Shown here in pieces: positions 32,041 through 40,700 of a stretch of DNA of 64,000 nt. Numbering within the stretch: position 1 is the first letter of the stretch; the number at the start of each line of letters is the position of its first letter. A program made the position numbers and the translations under genes. The stretch comes from Peribacter sp043814035 (lineage in GTDB: Bacteria; Patescibacteriota; Gracilibacteria; Peribacterales; Peribacteraceae): assembly GCA_043814035.1 (NCBI GenBank), contig JBDRKJ010000004.1, forward strand, positions 43,224 to 107,223. Direction: 5' to 3'. The notes below the pieces were generated by a model. The model had not been told where the DNA came from. It saw only the letters and a list, made by a program, of their open reading frames with translations, and searched no databases.

Positions 32041-32886
32041 CTAGGCACCACCAATCGCGCGGCACCTTCCAATATTCTCCTGAAAGTCGGTGATTTCACA
32101 GTACTGCCCCGTCGGGCACAGAATGCCAGCGGTCCCGCCGCAAGGAGAACCGACAGTTGTCTCTGATTGTGTAGCGGACGATTGTTTACCAGAAGCATCA
32201 CCGAAGGTGAGTGATGTGAGGAACACCAGCCACTGAGCGTGCAACAGATCGGCGTCTTCCATCTCTTGTGGCGGTGCGAAGGTGAGGACAATCAGATCTC
32301 CGTCGGATTCCACCGAGGCAATTTCCTGCTGCGAGTTGGGTGTTCCCTGACGTACCGCGTAATGCCCGGAAATCTGAAAGGGCGATCCGGTGGAAGGGAG
32401 GGAAGTCTGCGGAGAACGGATGATGGTGACGAGTGGCGTTGCGGTTCCCTCAACGAGGAATACGGTCGTGTTTTTCTGCGTTGCCATGATCCACGAACGG
32501 GGAATAGCTCCTGTGAGCCCAAAGGTACTGAGAGAGATTCGCTGCAGGTCCTGCTCGAGAGTCGTCACATCCTGCGTGACGAGAACAGGGAGGAGTGAAG
32601 GATCGGTATTGGGCTCAAAGATGCCGCGGATCACCACGGTTTTTCCCTCAAATGTCCGAAGATTGACGACTGTACTCTCGACGAAACAGAGCCGTTGTCC
32701 CTCGTACGTAAGCAGGTGCGTGCCACGTCGCAGGGTCGAGATCTCGGCGGGAAGCAGGGTACCGGTCATCGTCTGCACGCCTGTGGGAAGGGGAGGAGGG
32801 AGGGGATCTCCACCACCGCAAGTAGTGAGAAGGAGTGCGCAGGAACCCAAGCTGAGTAAGAGGATCTTTCGTGTCATCACCACCAT
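32041..32886 (-). CDS. Secreted lipoprotein of unknown function
   Basis: 281 residues. A signal sequence ends in L-L-L-T-T-C-G-G-G, which fits a lipobox-like site with Cys near 22. A Pro-rich spacer leads to a mostly beta domain (about 40-225). A Ser/Thr/Gln-rich linker then leads to a Cys-rich end with C-G-G-T-A-G-I-L-C-P-T-G-Q-Y-C-E, a small disulfide module. Start candidates are the ATGs at 32886 and 32877. Upstream neighbour is the sigma4/HARE gene, separated by a terminator. No family recognised beyond the lipoprotein layout. Confidence 0.7.
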   Translation of the reverse strand: MVVMTRKILLLSLGSCALLLTTCGGGDPLPPPLPTGVQTMTGTLLPAEISTLRRGTHLLTYEGQRLCFVESTVVNLRTFEGKTVVIRGIFEPNTDPSLLPVLVTQDVTTLEQDLQRISLSTFGLTGAIPRSWIMATQKNTTVFLVEGTATPLVTIIRSPQTSLPSTGSPFQISGHYAVRQGTPNSQQEIASVESDGDLIVLTFAPPQEMEDADLLHAQWLVFLTSLTFGDASGKQSSATQSETTVGSPCGGTAGILCPTGQYCEITDFQENIGRCRAIGGA

Positions 32887-32924
32887 TGTTGGCGCTCAAT
32901 GCCGTCTGCGCAAGGCACGGCACG

Positions 32925-32953
32925 AAAAAAGAGGCCCAACCGTAAGGGGCCTC
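32925..32953 (-). terminator. Intrinsic terminator of the sigma4/HARE gene
   Basis: On the minus strand GAGGCCC pairs with GGGCCTC around a 9-base loop and is followed by TTTTTT. It sits between the gene at 32972 and the lipoprotein gene. Confidence 0.85.
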
Positions 32954-32971
32954 TTCTACGATTCTTAAGGA

Positions 32972-34084
32972 TTACTTCTTCTTGCTCGGATCGAAAGCGT
33001 ATACGGCGCGTCCTACGCGAGTGAAGTAGGGCATCTTCTGCAGGTTGAGAGAAATCGTGCCGACCTTCACGGTGCGCTGCTTGGCGACTTCGGAGATGAT
33101 CTCTTTCTTGCTCAAGGGCCCCTTCTCTTTGAGGATCTTCTCAATCACATCAGCTACGGTACCCGGCTCATAGCCCCAATCGCTCAAGGCGTAGAGACCG
33201 CGGCCTACGAGGACGAATTGGGGATAGCGGATGAGTTCGTTGTGTACCGCCTGAACGGTGACGTTCTTATGATCGAAATGCGCGTCGCGGATGCGATTGG
33301 CGATTTCCATGAAGTGGAGCGGCTCACCGGACTTCTTAAGAATGATTTCCACTTTGTCACGGATACTACGTGGGCGAACGAAGCGCCACTCGGTCAGACC
33401 CCATCCTTCGGTAATCTCTTTGAGACGCTCGTCGATTTTGAGGCAGGAGAGTATGAGTTCACGACTGGGTACCCGGCCCTCGAAGAGGTTCATCGATTGC
33501 ACGGCCGAGACGATCTCATCAGCCTGCATGCAGGACTTTCGCTTCTTGAGGATCTTCACGACGCTATTGACGATAAGAAGAATGTCTTCCATGGCCAGAG
33601 ACTCGAGTCTCCAGAATGGGACGAAGGTGTTGCTGTGGCTGCCCATGGCCATCTCGCTGTCGATGGAGTACGAGAGACGAAGAACGGCTCCGTCGACCTG
33701 GGTGCTGCCCTGAATGCGACGTAGCACCATGGTGATGAGGTCGTCTTCGCGCATGAGCCCCCCGTGCACACGCAGTACACCCTTCGCCAGGGTATTCACT
33801 TCATCGAGTCGTGTGGTACGGACAGTGCGCTTGAGTTTGTTGAGTGCGATGGATTCGATCTGACGAATACGCTCACGCGTGACATTGAACTGCTTACCAA
33901 TCCGCTCGAGGGTCTGCTTTTGATTGCCCTGTAGAGCGAAACGCCTCTTCACCACAGTTGCTTCCTTGTCGGTCAGGACGAGGAAGAGATTGTCGAGTAA
34001 CTCCTGCAAATTGAGAGAGATCTGCGGAAGGTTCGGTGTCTGCTGGGATGTGGTGGTGGAGGAGGCTGCGGGAGCGGTCATCAT
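32972..34084 (-). CDS. Sigma-70 region 4-like domain fused to HARE-HTH domains
   Basis: 370 residues from the ATG at 34084; a second ATG follows directly. Residues about 30-85 read L-T-D-K-E-A-T-V-V-K-R-R-F-A-L, then T-L-E-R-I-G-K-Q-F-N-V-T-R-E-R-I-R-Q-I-E, the -35-recognition helix-turn-helix of sigma region 4. Regions 1-3 are missing. The C-terminal half carries two winged-helix HARE-like repeats (G-E-P-L-H-F-M-E-I-A-N-R-I near 260; G-P-L-S-K-K-E-I-I-S-E-V near 330), as in the RNA polymerase delta subunit. It may be a polymerase-associated regulator. TATGGT gives a leader of about 20 bases. Confidence 0.8.
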   Translation of the reverse strand: MMTAPAASSTTTSQQTPNLPQISLNLQELLDNLFLVLTDKEATVVKRRFALQGNQKQTLERIGKQFNVTRERIRQIESIALNKLKRTVRTTRLDEVNTLAKGVLRVHGGLMREDDLITMVLRRIQGSTQVDGAVLRLSYSIDSEMAMGSHSNTFVPFWRLESLAMEDILLIVNSVVKILKKRKSCMQADEIVSAVQSMNLFEGRVPSRELILSCLKIDERLKEITEGWGLTEWRFVRPRSIRDKVEIILKKSGEPLHFMEIANRIRDAHFDHKNVTVQAVHNELIRYPQFVLVGRGLYALSDWGYEPGTVADVIEKILKEKGPLSKKEIISEVAKQRTVKVGTISLNLQKMPYFTRVGRAVYAFDPSKKK

Positions 34085-34380
34085 CGTGGGGGAATGAACA
34101 TCCCTCGTTTTACCATAACATTGACAGAGACAAAAGATGCAGCAGAGGTTTGGGTGGACGGATGAGAAGAGATGTTGCTCCGTGTCTCTGCGTCGATTTT
34201 CTTCCTCATCGATCAAAATCTTCGTCGTCCCTCACCCAAGCGCTGATGTCGATACAGTCGCGCAACGGGTGCTCTTAAGTTTGCGGCAAAACGGTGGAGT
34301 CCAATGAACAGGTAAAGGATGGTATTTTAGTCAATTTTTTGATATTGTCAAACATCTCCTCAATGCTTTTATAAGGCTGT

Positions 34381-34728
34381 TCAGAACAAATTGAGGGCGG
34401 CAATCGCGTCAGGATCACCGGTATGTGTACGAGGAGTGGTATAACGCTCGTCACGCAGTTCTACCGACCATCCGCGTTCCTGCATCTGTTCTGTAATTTC
34501 ACGAACATAATGGACCTGCGCACCCTCGTCGCCTGAAGGAAGAAGGGGGAGCCCTACAATCAGCCGATCGATGCGGCGCTCCTTAATAAGGGCAGAGAGC
34601 ATCTCCAAGAGCTCTTCAGTGCTCGTATGCTTCAGTGTGGTGAGCGGCAGGGGGATATCTGTTTCTTCATCCAAATAGGCCACTCCCGTGCGCTTCGTCC
34701 CGATGTCGATGGCGAGAATTCGAGTCAT
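34381..34728 (-). CDS. ruvX: YqgF/RuvX-family RNase H-fold nuclease
   Basis: 115 residues. It has the I-L-A-I-D-I-G-T-K-R-T-G-V-A motif at 4-17, I-V-G-L-P-L near 57 and D-E-R-Y-T-T near 93, ending D-A-I-A-A-L. Asp residues at these three sites are the expected catalytic acids. The family acts in 16S pre-rRNA maturation or as a resolvase. It is shorter than the usual 130-140 residues. Its start overlaps the stop (ATGA) of a four-helix-bundle gene that appears to have inserted just upstream. The 163 bases beyond its 3' side hold no gene I can support. Confidence 0.85.
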   Translation of the reverse strand: MTRILAIDIGTKRTGVAYLDEETDIPLPLTTLKHTSTEELLEMLSALIKERRIDRLIVGLPLLPSGDEGAQVHYVREITEQMQERGWSVELRDERYTTPRTHTGDPDAIAALNLF

Positions 34729-35183
34729 GAGTTTGTGAATGTATTTGGAGTGACGTGAGTACGATTTCGTTGCTCGTTGTTCGTTGGCTGGTTGCTCGAT
34801 GATGGATTGCGATGATGGCGTGAATGCGAACGAAGATAGGTAATGAGCTTTGCGAGTTGTGCTGCAATCTTCTTCGTTTGCTCGCTTGTTTGATCAAATT
34901 CCAGTTGGTTCAGGTAGTTCTCATTAAATCCATAATAGAGATGGGAGCGAACTTCTGCCGATGACCTCTTCGCGTATCCCAGAAAGACGACAAATTCTGC
35001 ATTTGTCTGGGCATCGTTTCCCTCTGCAATGTTTGCCATGATCGAAAGAGCAGCACGACTGATTTGGTCAGCCCATGCCCAATCTTTTTTTTCAATCGCA
35101 CGTCGAGCGAATTGTCGTATGAGGCGCACAAGCGCATGAGCCTCTTGCCACGCTTCAATGTCCTCAAAGGTTTGAAATCCCAT
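34725..35183 (-). CDS. Four-helix-bundle protein, second copy
   Basis: 152 residues from the ATG at 35183; an upstream ATG at 35207 would take nine residues from the repeat arm. It has F-E-D-I-E-A-W-Q-E-A-H-A-L near the start and W-A-D-Q-I-S-R-A-A-L-S-I-M-A-N-I-A-E-G near 36-54, the same family as 30443-30814. The last ~30 residues (S-S-S-N-Q-P-T-N-N-E-Q-R and on) are read from the repeat arm and the stop overlaps the ruvX start. The element's insertion therefore gave the gene a new tail and coupled it to ruvX. Confidence 0.8.
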   Translation of the reverse strand: MGFQTFEDIEAWQEAHALVRLIRQFARRAIEKKDWAWADQISRAALSIMANIAEGNDAQTNAEFVVFLGYAKRSSAEVRSHLYYGFNENYLNQLEFDQTSEQTKKIAAQLAKLITYLRSHSRHHRNPSSSNQPTNNEQRNRTHVTPNTFTNS

Positions 35184-35217
35184 AACAAGTAACAAGTAAC
35201 GAGCCAACGATCAACAG
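34768..35217. mobile_element. Word element, copy D, carrying a four-helix-bundle gene
   Basis: The left arm (34768-34805) repeats GTTGCTCGTTG, TTCGTTGGCTG and GTTGCTCGATG. The right arm (35181-35217) repeats AACAAGT and has GAGCCAACGATCAAC, the reverse complement style of the left arm. The words differ from those of copies A-C but the architecture (arms around a single four-helix-bundle gene) is the same. Confidence 0.6.
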
Positions 35218-35221
35218 TCAT

Positions 35222-35494
35222 TTACTTCTTCGCATCCAAGGCGGCGACCAGGGAGGCGGCGTGTGATTTCTTGTGTGCGGCGTTCTTCCAGTGGACGATG
35301 CGCTTTTTCGCAGCGGTGTCGACAATCTTGTTGACCATAGGGAGGAGTTTTTTCGCCTCTTCTTTTTTACCGGCCTTCGCGAGATCAGTGAGCTCACGAA
35401 GAATACTCTTCATCCGTGTGCGGAAGGGACGTCGCGCGTCGCGTTTCGTTGCGCTCTGGCGCATGGCTTTGATGGCGGAGGAGGTTAGTGGCAT
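35222..35494 (-). CDS. rpsT: 30S ribosomal protein S20
   Basis: 90 residues, basic and helical. It has S-A-I-K-A-M-R-Q-S-A-T-K-R-D-A-R-R, then R-T-R-M-K-S near 27, and the final segment W-K-N-A-A-H-K-K-S typical of the S20 end. It binds 16S rRNA early in assembly. TACCCT lies 9 bases before the ATG; no Shine-Dalgarno. Word elements lie on both sides of the gene. Confidence 0.92.
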   Translation of the reverse strand: MPLTSSAIKAMRQSATKRDARRPFRTRMKSILRELTDLAKAGKKEEAKKLLPMVNKIVDTAAKKRIVHWKNAAHKKSHAASLVAALDAKK

Positions 35495-35550
35495 AGCGGC
35501 GGTAGGGTAGTGATCGTATTGGGCAATTGCAAGGAAAAGATGGGGTTGTG

Positions 35551-35720
35551 GAGCTGGTAGATGATAGTTGGTAGCTTGTAGATGATAGCTGGTAGATGAT
35601 AGCTTTTAGGTTGTAGGTTCGGGTGTGTGAGCATCGAAGATGAATAAAAAATCTATCAGCTAACAGCTCAAAGCTATCTGCTCAAAGATATCAGCTCACA
35701 GCTCAAAGCTATCAGCTCTT
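35551..35720. repeat. Word element, copy E (no ORF)
   Basis: The left arm (35551-35608) reiterates GGTAGATGATAG and TAGCTGG. The right arm (35651-35720) reiterates ATCAGCTAACAGCTC and AAAGCTATC in the opposite sense. A centre of about 42 bases has no gene. It fills most of the 283-base gap between rpsT and glmS and stops 4 bases before the glmS -35. Confidence 0.65.
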
Positions 35721-35723
35721 TCA

Positions 35724-35751
35724 TTGACTCTCGGGTGTAAATCATTAAAAT
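35724..35751 (+). promoter_or_regulatory. glmS promoter
   Basis: TTGACT (35724-35729), 16-base spacer, TAAAAT (35746-35751), 26 bases before the glmS ATG. No room for a glmS ribozyme, and none is seen. Confidence 0.65.
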
Positions 35752-35777
35752 CTCCCCATTCCCAAGCCATTTCTCAC

Positions 35778-37622
35778 ATGTGCGGAATCATTGGATATAT
35801 CGGCAGGAGAACAGATGCAGGCGTACTTGTCGTACAGGGTCTTAAGCGATTGGAGTACCGCGGATACGACTCGTGGGGTGTGGCGTGTAAGACAGAAGAG
35901 GGCATAGTCATTCGCAAGGATATTGGCAAGATCAGTACCGTGGATGCCCGTGACTTTGAGCAATCGAGCTCGCTTGCTATGGCGCACACGCGTTGGGCGA
36001 CGCATGGCGGCGTGACTACTGAGAACGCCCACCCGCACATAAGTTGTGATGGCAAGATCATCGTGGTCCTCAATGGTATCATCGAGAACTACGAAGCATT
36101 GCGCGAAGAGCTGAAGACTAAAGGACACACATTCGTCTCGTCGACCGATACAGAGGTGATTCCTCATCTCATCGAGGAAGAAATGAAGGTTCGGGAATCG
36201 GGAATAGGAAATGGGACTTCTGAAAATGGAATCCTAAGTCCGAATTCCGATTCCCGGATCCCTCCCCCCGACTTTGCCGCAGCGGTGCGCCGCGCCTGCC
36301 TGCGCTTCGAGGGACGCTACGGCATTGTGGCCATGCATGCCGATTTCTCATTACTCGTTGCGGCGCGCACGGGTTCCCCGCTCATTGTCGGTGTGGGAAA
36401 GGATGGCTTCTATATCGCCTCCGACACACCGGCGTTCATGGAGCACACGAGCACAGTGCAGTACCTCGACGACGGCGAAATGGTGGTGACAGACGGTAAG
36501 ACCATTCTCTTCTCTGACATTGAGTCAGGTGAGGAGCGCGCGAAGCGTGAAATCGAAATCACGTGGTCGCTCACCGAAGCACATAAAGGAGAGTACGAAC
36601 ACTACATGCTCAAAGAGATCATGGAGCAGAAAGAATCCATTGCACGTGCAGTGGATCAGGATGAAGAGCAGATTGAGACGCTCGCGCGGGCCATTCTCAA
36701 TGCACAGGGCACATTCCTCGTGGGGTGTGGCACGGCTGCCAAGGCCTGCATGGCGGCGGAGTACTTCTTCTCGGTGATCGCAGGACATCACATCAACTTC
36801 GCACCGGCCAGCGAGTTCAAGCTCTACCATCGTTTCTTGAAGCCTGAGAGCCTGCTCATTGCCGTGAGTCAGAGTGGCGAGACGGCCGACACGCTCGAGG
36901 CGATGAAGATCGCGAAATCCAAGGGGGCGAAGGTACTCGCCATTGTGAATTCCGAGGGTTCTACAATCGCGCGCGAAGCGGATTTCACCCTGCACATCAA
37001 GGCGGGCCCGGAACGCGCAGTGGCCTCGACCAAGGCGCTCACCGGTCAGATGGCTGTTCTCCTGCTTATTGCGTACGCCATGATTGATAAGTTGCCCAAG
37101 GGTCGTACGCGTCTGCTCGAGACCGCCGCAGCGATCAATGACATGTTGAATCCCCGCTACACGGAATTCATCGAGACCATTGCCGAACGTATTCAAGAGA
37201 GTTCCGACCTCTACATCATCGGTAAGGGATGGAACTACCCCATGGCGCTCGAGAGCGCGATCAAGATTCAGGAGGTGAGTTATGTGCACGCCGAGGGGTT
37301 TGCGGGTGGAGAGCTGAAGCACGGCCCCATTGCCCTCATCGAGAAAGGCACGCCCTGCATTGCACTCGTGGGGAACGACGAAGTGCGCACCGACATCATC
37401 AGTAATGCCATTGAACTCAAGGCGCGGGGAGGCTTCATCGTCGGCGTTGCTCCCGAGCGTCACGAGGTCTTCGACGAGTGGATTAAAGTGCCCGATGTCG
37501 ATACGGCTCAGGCCATTGTGAACATTATTCCCATACAGGTGCTGGCGTACTTCCTCGCCGTCAAACGCGGCAAAGACCCCGATATGCCAAGGAATTTGGC
37601 AAAAAGCGTTACGGTGAAGTGA
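35778..37622 (+). CDS. glmS: Glutamine-fructose-6-phosphate aminotransferase with repeat-derived insert
   Basis: 614 residues from the ATG at 35778, which places the catalytic Cys at position 2 (M-C-G-I-I-G-Y-I-G). The glutaminase domain has H-T-R-W-A-T-H-G and N-G-I-I-E-N-Y. Two SIS domains follow (C-G-T-A-A-K-A, S-Q-S-G-E-T-A-D-T, S-T-K-A-L-T-G-Q), with the end D-P-D-M-P-R-N-L-A-K-S-V-T-V. It makes glucosamine-6-phosphate for peptidoglycan. Between E-M-K (about 137) and F-A-A-A-V (about 166) it has some 25 extra residues relative to other GlmS proteins, encoded by palindromic copy C in frame. The longer frame from 35724 is rejected because Cys must follow Met. Confidence 0.95.
   Translation: MCGIIGYIGRRTDAGVLVVQGLKRLEYRGYDSWGVACKTEEGIVIRKDIGKISTVDARDFEQSSSLAMAHTRWATHGGVTTENAHPHISCDGKIIVVLNGIIENYEALREELKTKGHTFVSSTDTEVIPHLIEEEMKVRESGIGNGTSENGILSPNSDSRIPPPDFAAAVRRACLRFEGRYGIVAMHADFSLLVAARTGSPLIVGVGKDGFYIASDTPAFMEHTSTVQYLDDGEMVVTDGKTILFSDIESGEERAKREIEITWSLTEAHKGEYEHYMLKEIMEQKESIARAVDQDEEQIETLARAILNAQGTFLVGCGTAAKACMAAEYFFSVIAGHHINFAPASEFKLYHRFLKPESLLIAVSQSGETADTLEAMKIAKSKGAKVLAIVNSEGSTIAREADFTLHIKAGPERAVASTKALTGQMAVLLLIAYAMIDKLPKGRTRLLETAAAINDMLNPRYTEFIETIAERIQESSDLYIIGKGWNYPMALESAIKIQEVSYVHAEGFAGGELKHGPIALIEKGTPCIALVGNDEVRTDIISNAIELKARGGFIVGVAPERHEVFDEWIKVPDVDTAQAIVNIIPIQVLAYFLAVKRGKDPDMPRNLAKSVTVK
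36189..36262. repeat. Palindromic word element, copy C, inside glmS
   Basis: The left arm (36189-36220) has TTCGGGAATCGGGAATAGG and GGGACTTC. The right arm (36230-36262) has ATCCTAAGTCCGAATTCC and GATTCCCGGATCC. The words match copies A and B. It has no stop codon in the glmS frame and a length that keeps the frame. Confidence 0.8.
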
Positions 37623-37742
37623 GAGAGAATAGGGCAGAAGTTCAAGATATCTACTTCTGTGTGGGGATTAGAACGTTTTCCCATTATGGTTAAATTACTG
37701 TATAATAATAACGAAAACTCACATCCACTTCCCATCCATTCT

Positions 37743-40700
37743 ATGGAACGCAAAGCTGTGCTCAGTCTCATGTTTTCGCTCTGTGCATTCGTGTACAGCG
37801 GCCTGCTCGTCTCAGGAGCGTACCTTCCCCAGGTGTCTACCGGTGTCGTACCGGATTCCCGCTCACTGCTCGCTGCGGTGACGGGTGGCTACTGCGGTGA
37901 CGGTGTACAGAATACCGGTGAAGATTGTGATGACGCCAACCGCAAGCCGGGTGACGGCTGTAGTTCTCAGTGTGAAACAGAATTCTGCGGAGATGGAGTC
38001 GTTTCTGGCAACGAAGAGTGTGATGACAGGAACACGGTCAACAATGATGGATGCAATGCCCGGTGTCTGTTCGAGTACTGCGGCGACGTCGTCGTGCAGA
38101 CAGGCGAGGAGTGCGATGATGGGAATGTGCTCCTGAACGACGGGTGTGACCATGATTGTATGAAGGAGCCACTCGTGATCGACGCTTCCTTCTCTACCGA
38201 TCTCGATACCATCACCTTCTCATTCTCGCAAGACCCCGGAACGCAGAATGAGATCCGCTATGAAGTCTACAGAGTGGGGAGTGATGTGATGCTCGGAGGT
38301 GGCGCTGTCGGTACACAAGGAGATCCGAGCGTCATCACCGGTTTCCGTGGTCAACTTGATTCATACGGTGCCGGATCGTACCGCATCGATTTCGCCGCCT
38401 GCCCTCGTCCTCCGATGAATGAGGCACCGAATATCGATGCAACGTGTGGTCCTCGCGTTTCGAAGACAATCAATTACGTCATTCCTTCATCTTCCTCGTC
38501 TTCCAGCGTTTCTTCCTCTTCTGTTCCTGCTTCGCGGAGCACCTGCGGCAACAGTGTGACGGAAGCGGGTGAGCAGTGTGACGACGGCAACAGTGTCGAT
38601 GATGACGATTGCACCAATTCCTGCACACTCAGAGTAACGCCTCCATCTGATGGCATCTACGTGCTTGATAACAGTGACCCACGATTCTTTGTCATTCACA
38701 AGAACAACTTCCAGGATCACGGCAACGGCATGATGGTTGATGATCGTGCTGCGTACAACGGCAGTTACCACTCACTCTTGAATGTGACAATGGTCGGATG
38801 GAAGTATGGCGGGACGTTCGGTACACCTGAGTATCGCACACTGCCCGGCGGTACGTACGACGTGTATGCGACGTGGCAGCCGTCCGGTGGATACACCAGT
38901 GTGATGTTTACTGCGCAACTTGATCTCGTGCTGCCGAGCGGAGGACGACGCTCGGCCATTGCGGCCGTTCTTGACCAGCGCGTGAATCAGACAGTGGCAC
39001 CGAGCGGTGCCACCTTTAGGGGCCAGACATGGAAACATATTGGCTCGGTGACATTTGAGGGTAATCGTGAGGTCAAGGTGCTCGCCAAGCCGATGCTGAC
39101 GAATGACCGGTTTGGCGCCGATGCCGTCGCCTTCAAGGCGAGAGCACCGGTCGTGACCTCCTCGAGCGCCTCTTCTGTGAGGAGTTCCTCTAGTTCGGGG
39201 TTCACTCACAAGGATTGTATCGGTCAGGATGGAGCAATCATCGCGGTTCCCATTAACGAACCATGTCCCACATTCTCTTCGAGCTCTTTCTCGAGTGTTT
39301 CCTCTGCAATGAGTTCGGCTTCTTCCACGCCGACAGGCCGCGCCATCTGCGGCAACGGCGTAAAGGAAGGCAGCGAGCAGTGTGACGACGGCAACCGGTA
39401 CAACCAGGACGGATGCAACGTGGAGTGTAGAATCGACACGCCTCTACAGCCGCTCTCAGGAATCTGTGAGCCGTGTTCTGAGTGTGACCGCACGTCAGCC
39501 GGGTGCTACGTATACACTGGCAATGACCCGGCTATTCTCAGGGATATCATCAATCCAGCCTGTAAGCAGAGCCCCTCGACGTACCATGCCACGACCTCCG
39601 GCTGGCGCACCTGCAGGCAACCGCCTGTCCGTGGCAATGGTCGACTCGAAGGTCAGGAGGAGTGTGACGATGGCAATACGGTTGATGGTGACGGCTGTGG
39701 TGCCTACGGCAACAGGGAACCCAAGTACTACTGTCCCTCCTGCGAGGGCGTCACGTGCCCGACCGGAAAGGCGTGTTATGTGACACGCAACGGGAGCCCT
39801 ACCTGCCTCTCGATCAACTCCAGCAATCCGAGCTGGTATCGATGCAGAGATTGCGGCAACGGCCGGCCGGATGCCGGTGAAGAGTGCGACGATGGCAATA
39901 CCGTCAACGGCGATGCCTGCACCAACGAGTGCACGCGCGCGAAGTGCGGTGATGGCGTGATCTGGAACGGTCATGAGTACTGCGACGACGGTAATACCGC
40001 CAACGGAGATGGCTGCGGGTCCACCTGTCAGGATTGCGCCTGTTCCCCGGCGTGTTCCTACGGGCAATCCTGCTTCATCAGTCTTGTTGGGAATGCACCA
40101 CACTGTGGTGCCCCCACATCAACGGGTGAGGTCTCTGGCGGCTACTGGGACATCTGTCCGACGTGCGGTAATGGTGCCCGCGAAAAGAACGAGACGTGTG
40201 ACGATGGCAGACTCAATGGCACTTCCAACCACTGCAATACAAACTGTAACGGAAGAGTGGCCGCTCGCTGCGGTAACGGTGTCGTAGAAAGTTCGGAGCA
40301 ATGTGACGACGGTAATCAATCCAATACCGATGCCTGTCTCAATACCTGTCGGTATGCGGCCTGCGGAGACGGATTTATTCGAGCGGGTATCGAACAATGT
40401 GATGACGGCAACAGAACACAGGGCGATGGATGCAATGCTGGATGCCAGATTGAGGTGAATGGATCCAGTGCGTCGAATGCGGGTAAGTGCACTTGTTCAC
40501 CGGCGTGTCCCAGCACACAATCCTGTTACGTGCATGTGAGTGGACGGGCGGTCTGTTCGACTCCTGGTCTCTCAGTGAACGGTTGGTCGGAGTGCACAGG
40601 CGGTGGAGGTGGAAGTCCCTGCCCCAGCCCGCCTTCCTGTGTGGCGCCGAGTCAGGGATGTTCGTACAGGAATCTTGTTTACAACAGTAACGGCTGTCTG

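Noticed and set aside
34320..34380. Promoter-like TTGTCA...TTATAA on the plus strand beyond ruvX
   Set aside because: It would drive only antisense transcription into ruvX and the region is simply AT-rich.
35530..35777. glmS ribozyme/riboswitch
   Set aside because: The gap is filled by word element E and a standard promoter only 27 bases before the start; no ribozyme core is visible.
36525..37463. 312-residue open frame antisense to glmS
   Set aside because: Pure shadow of a well-identified gene; no motifs.
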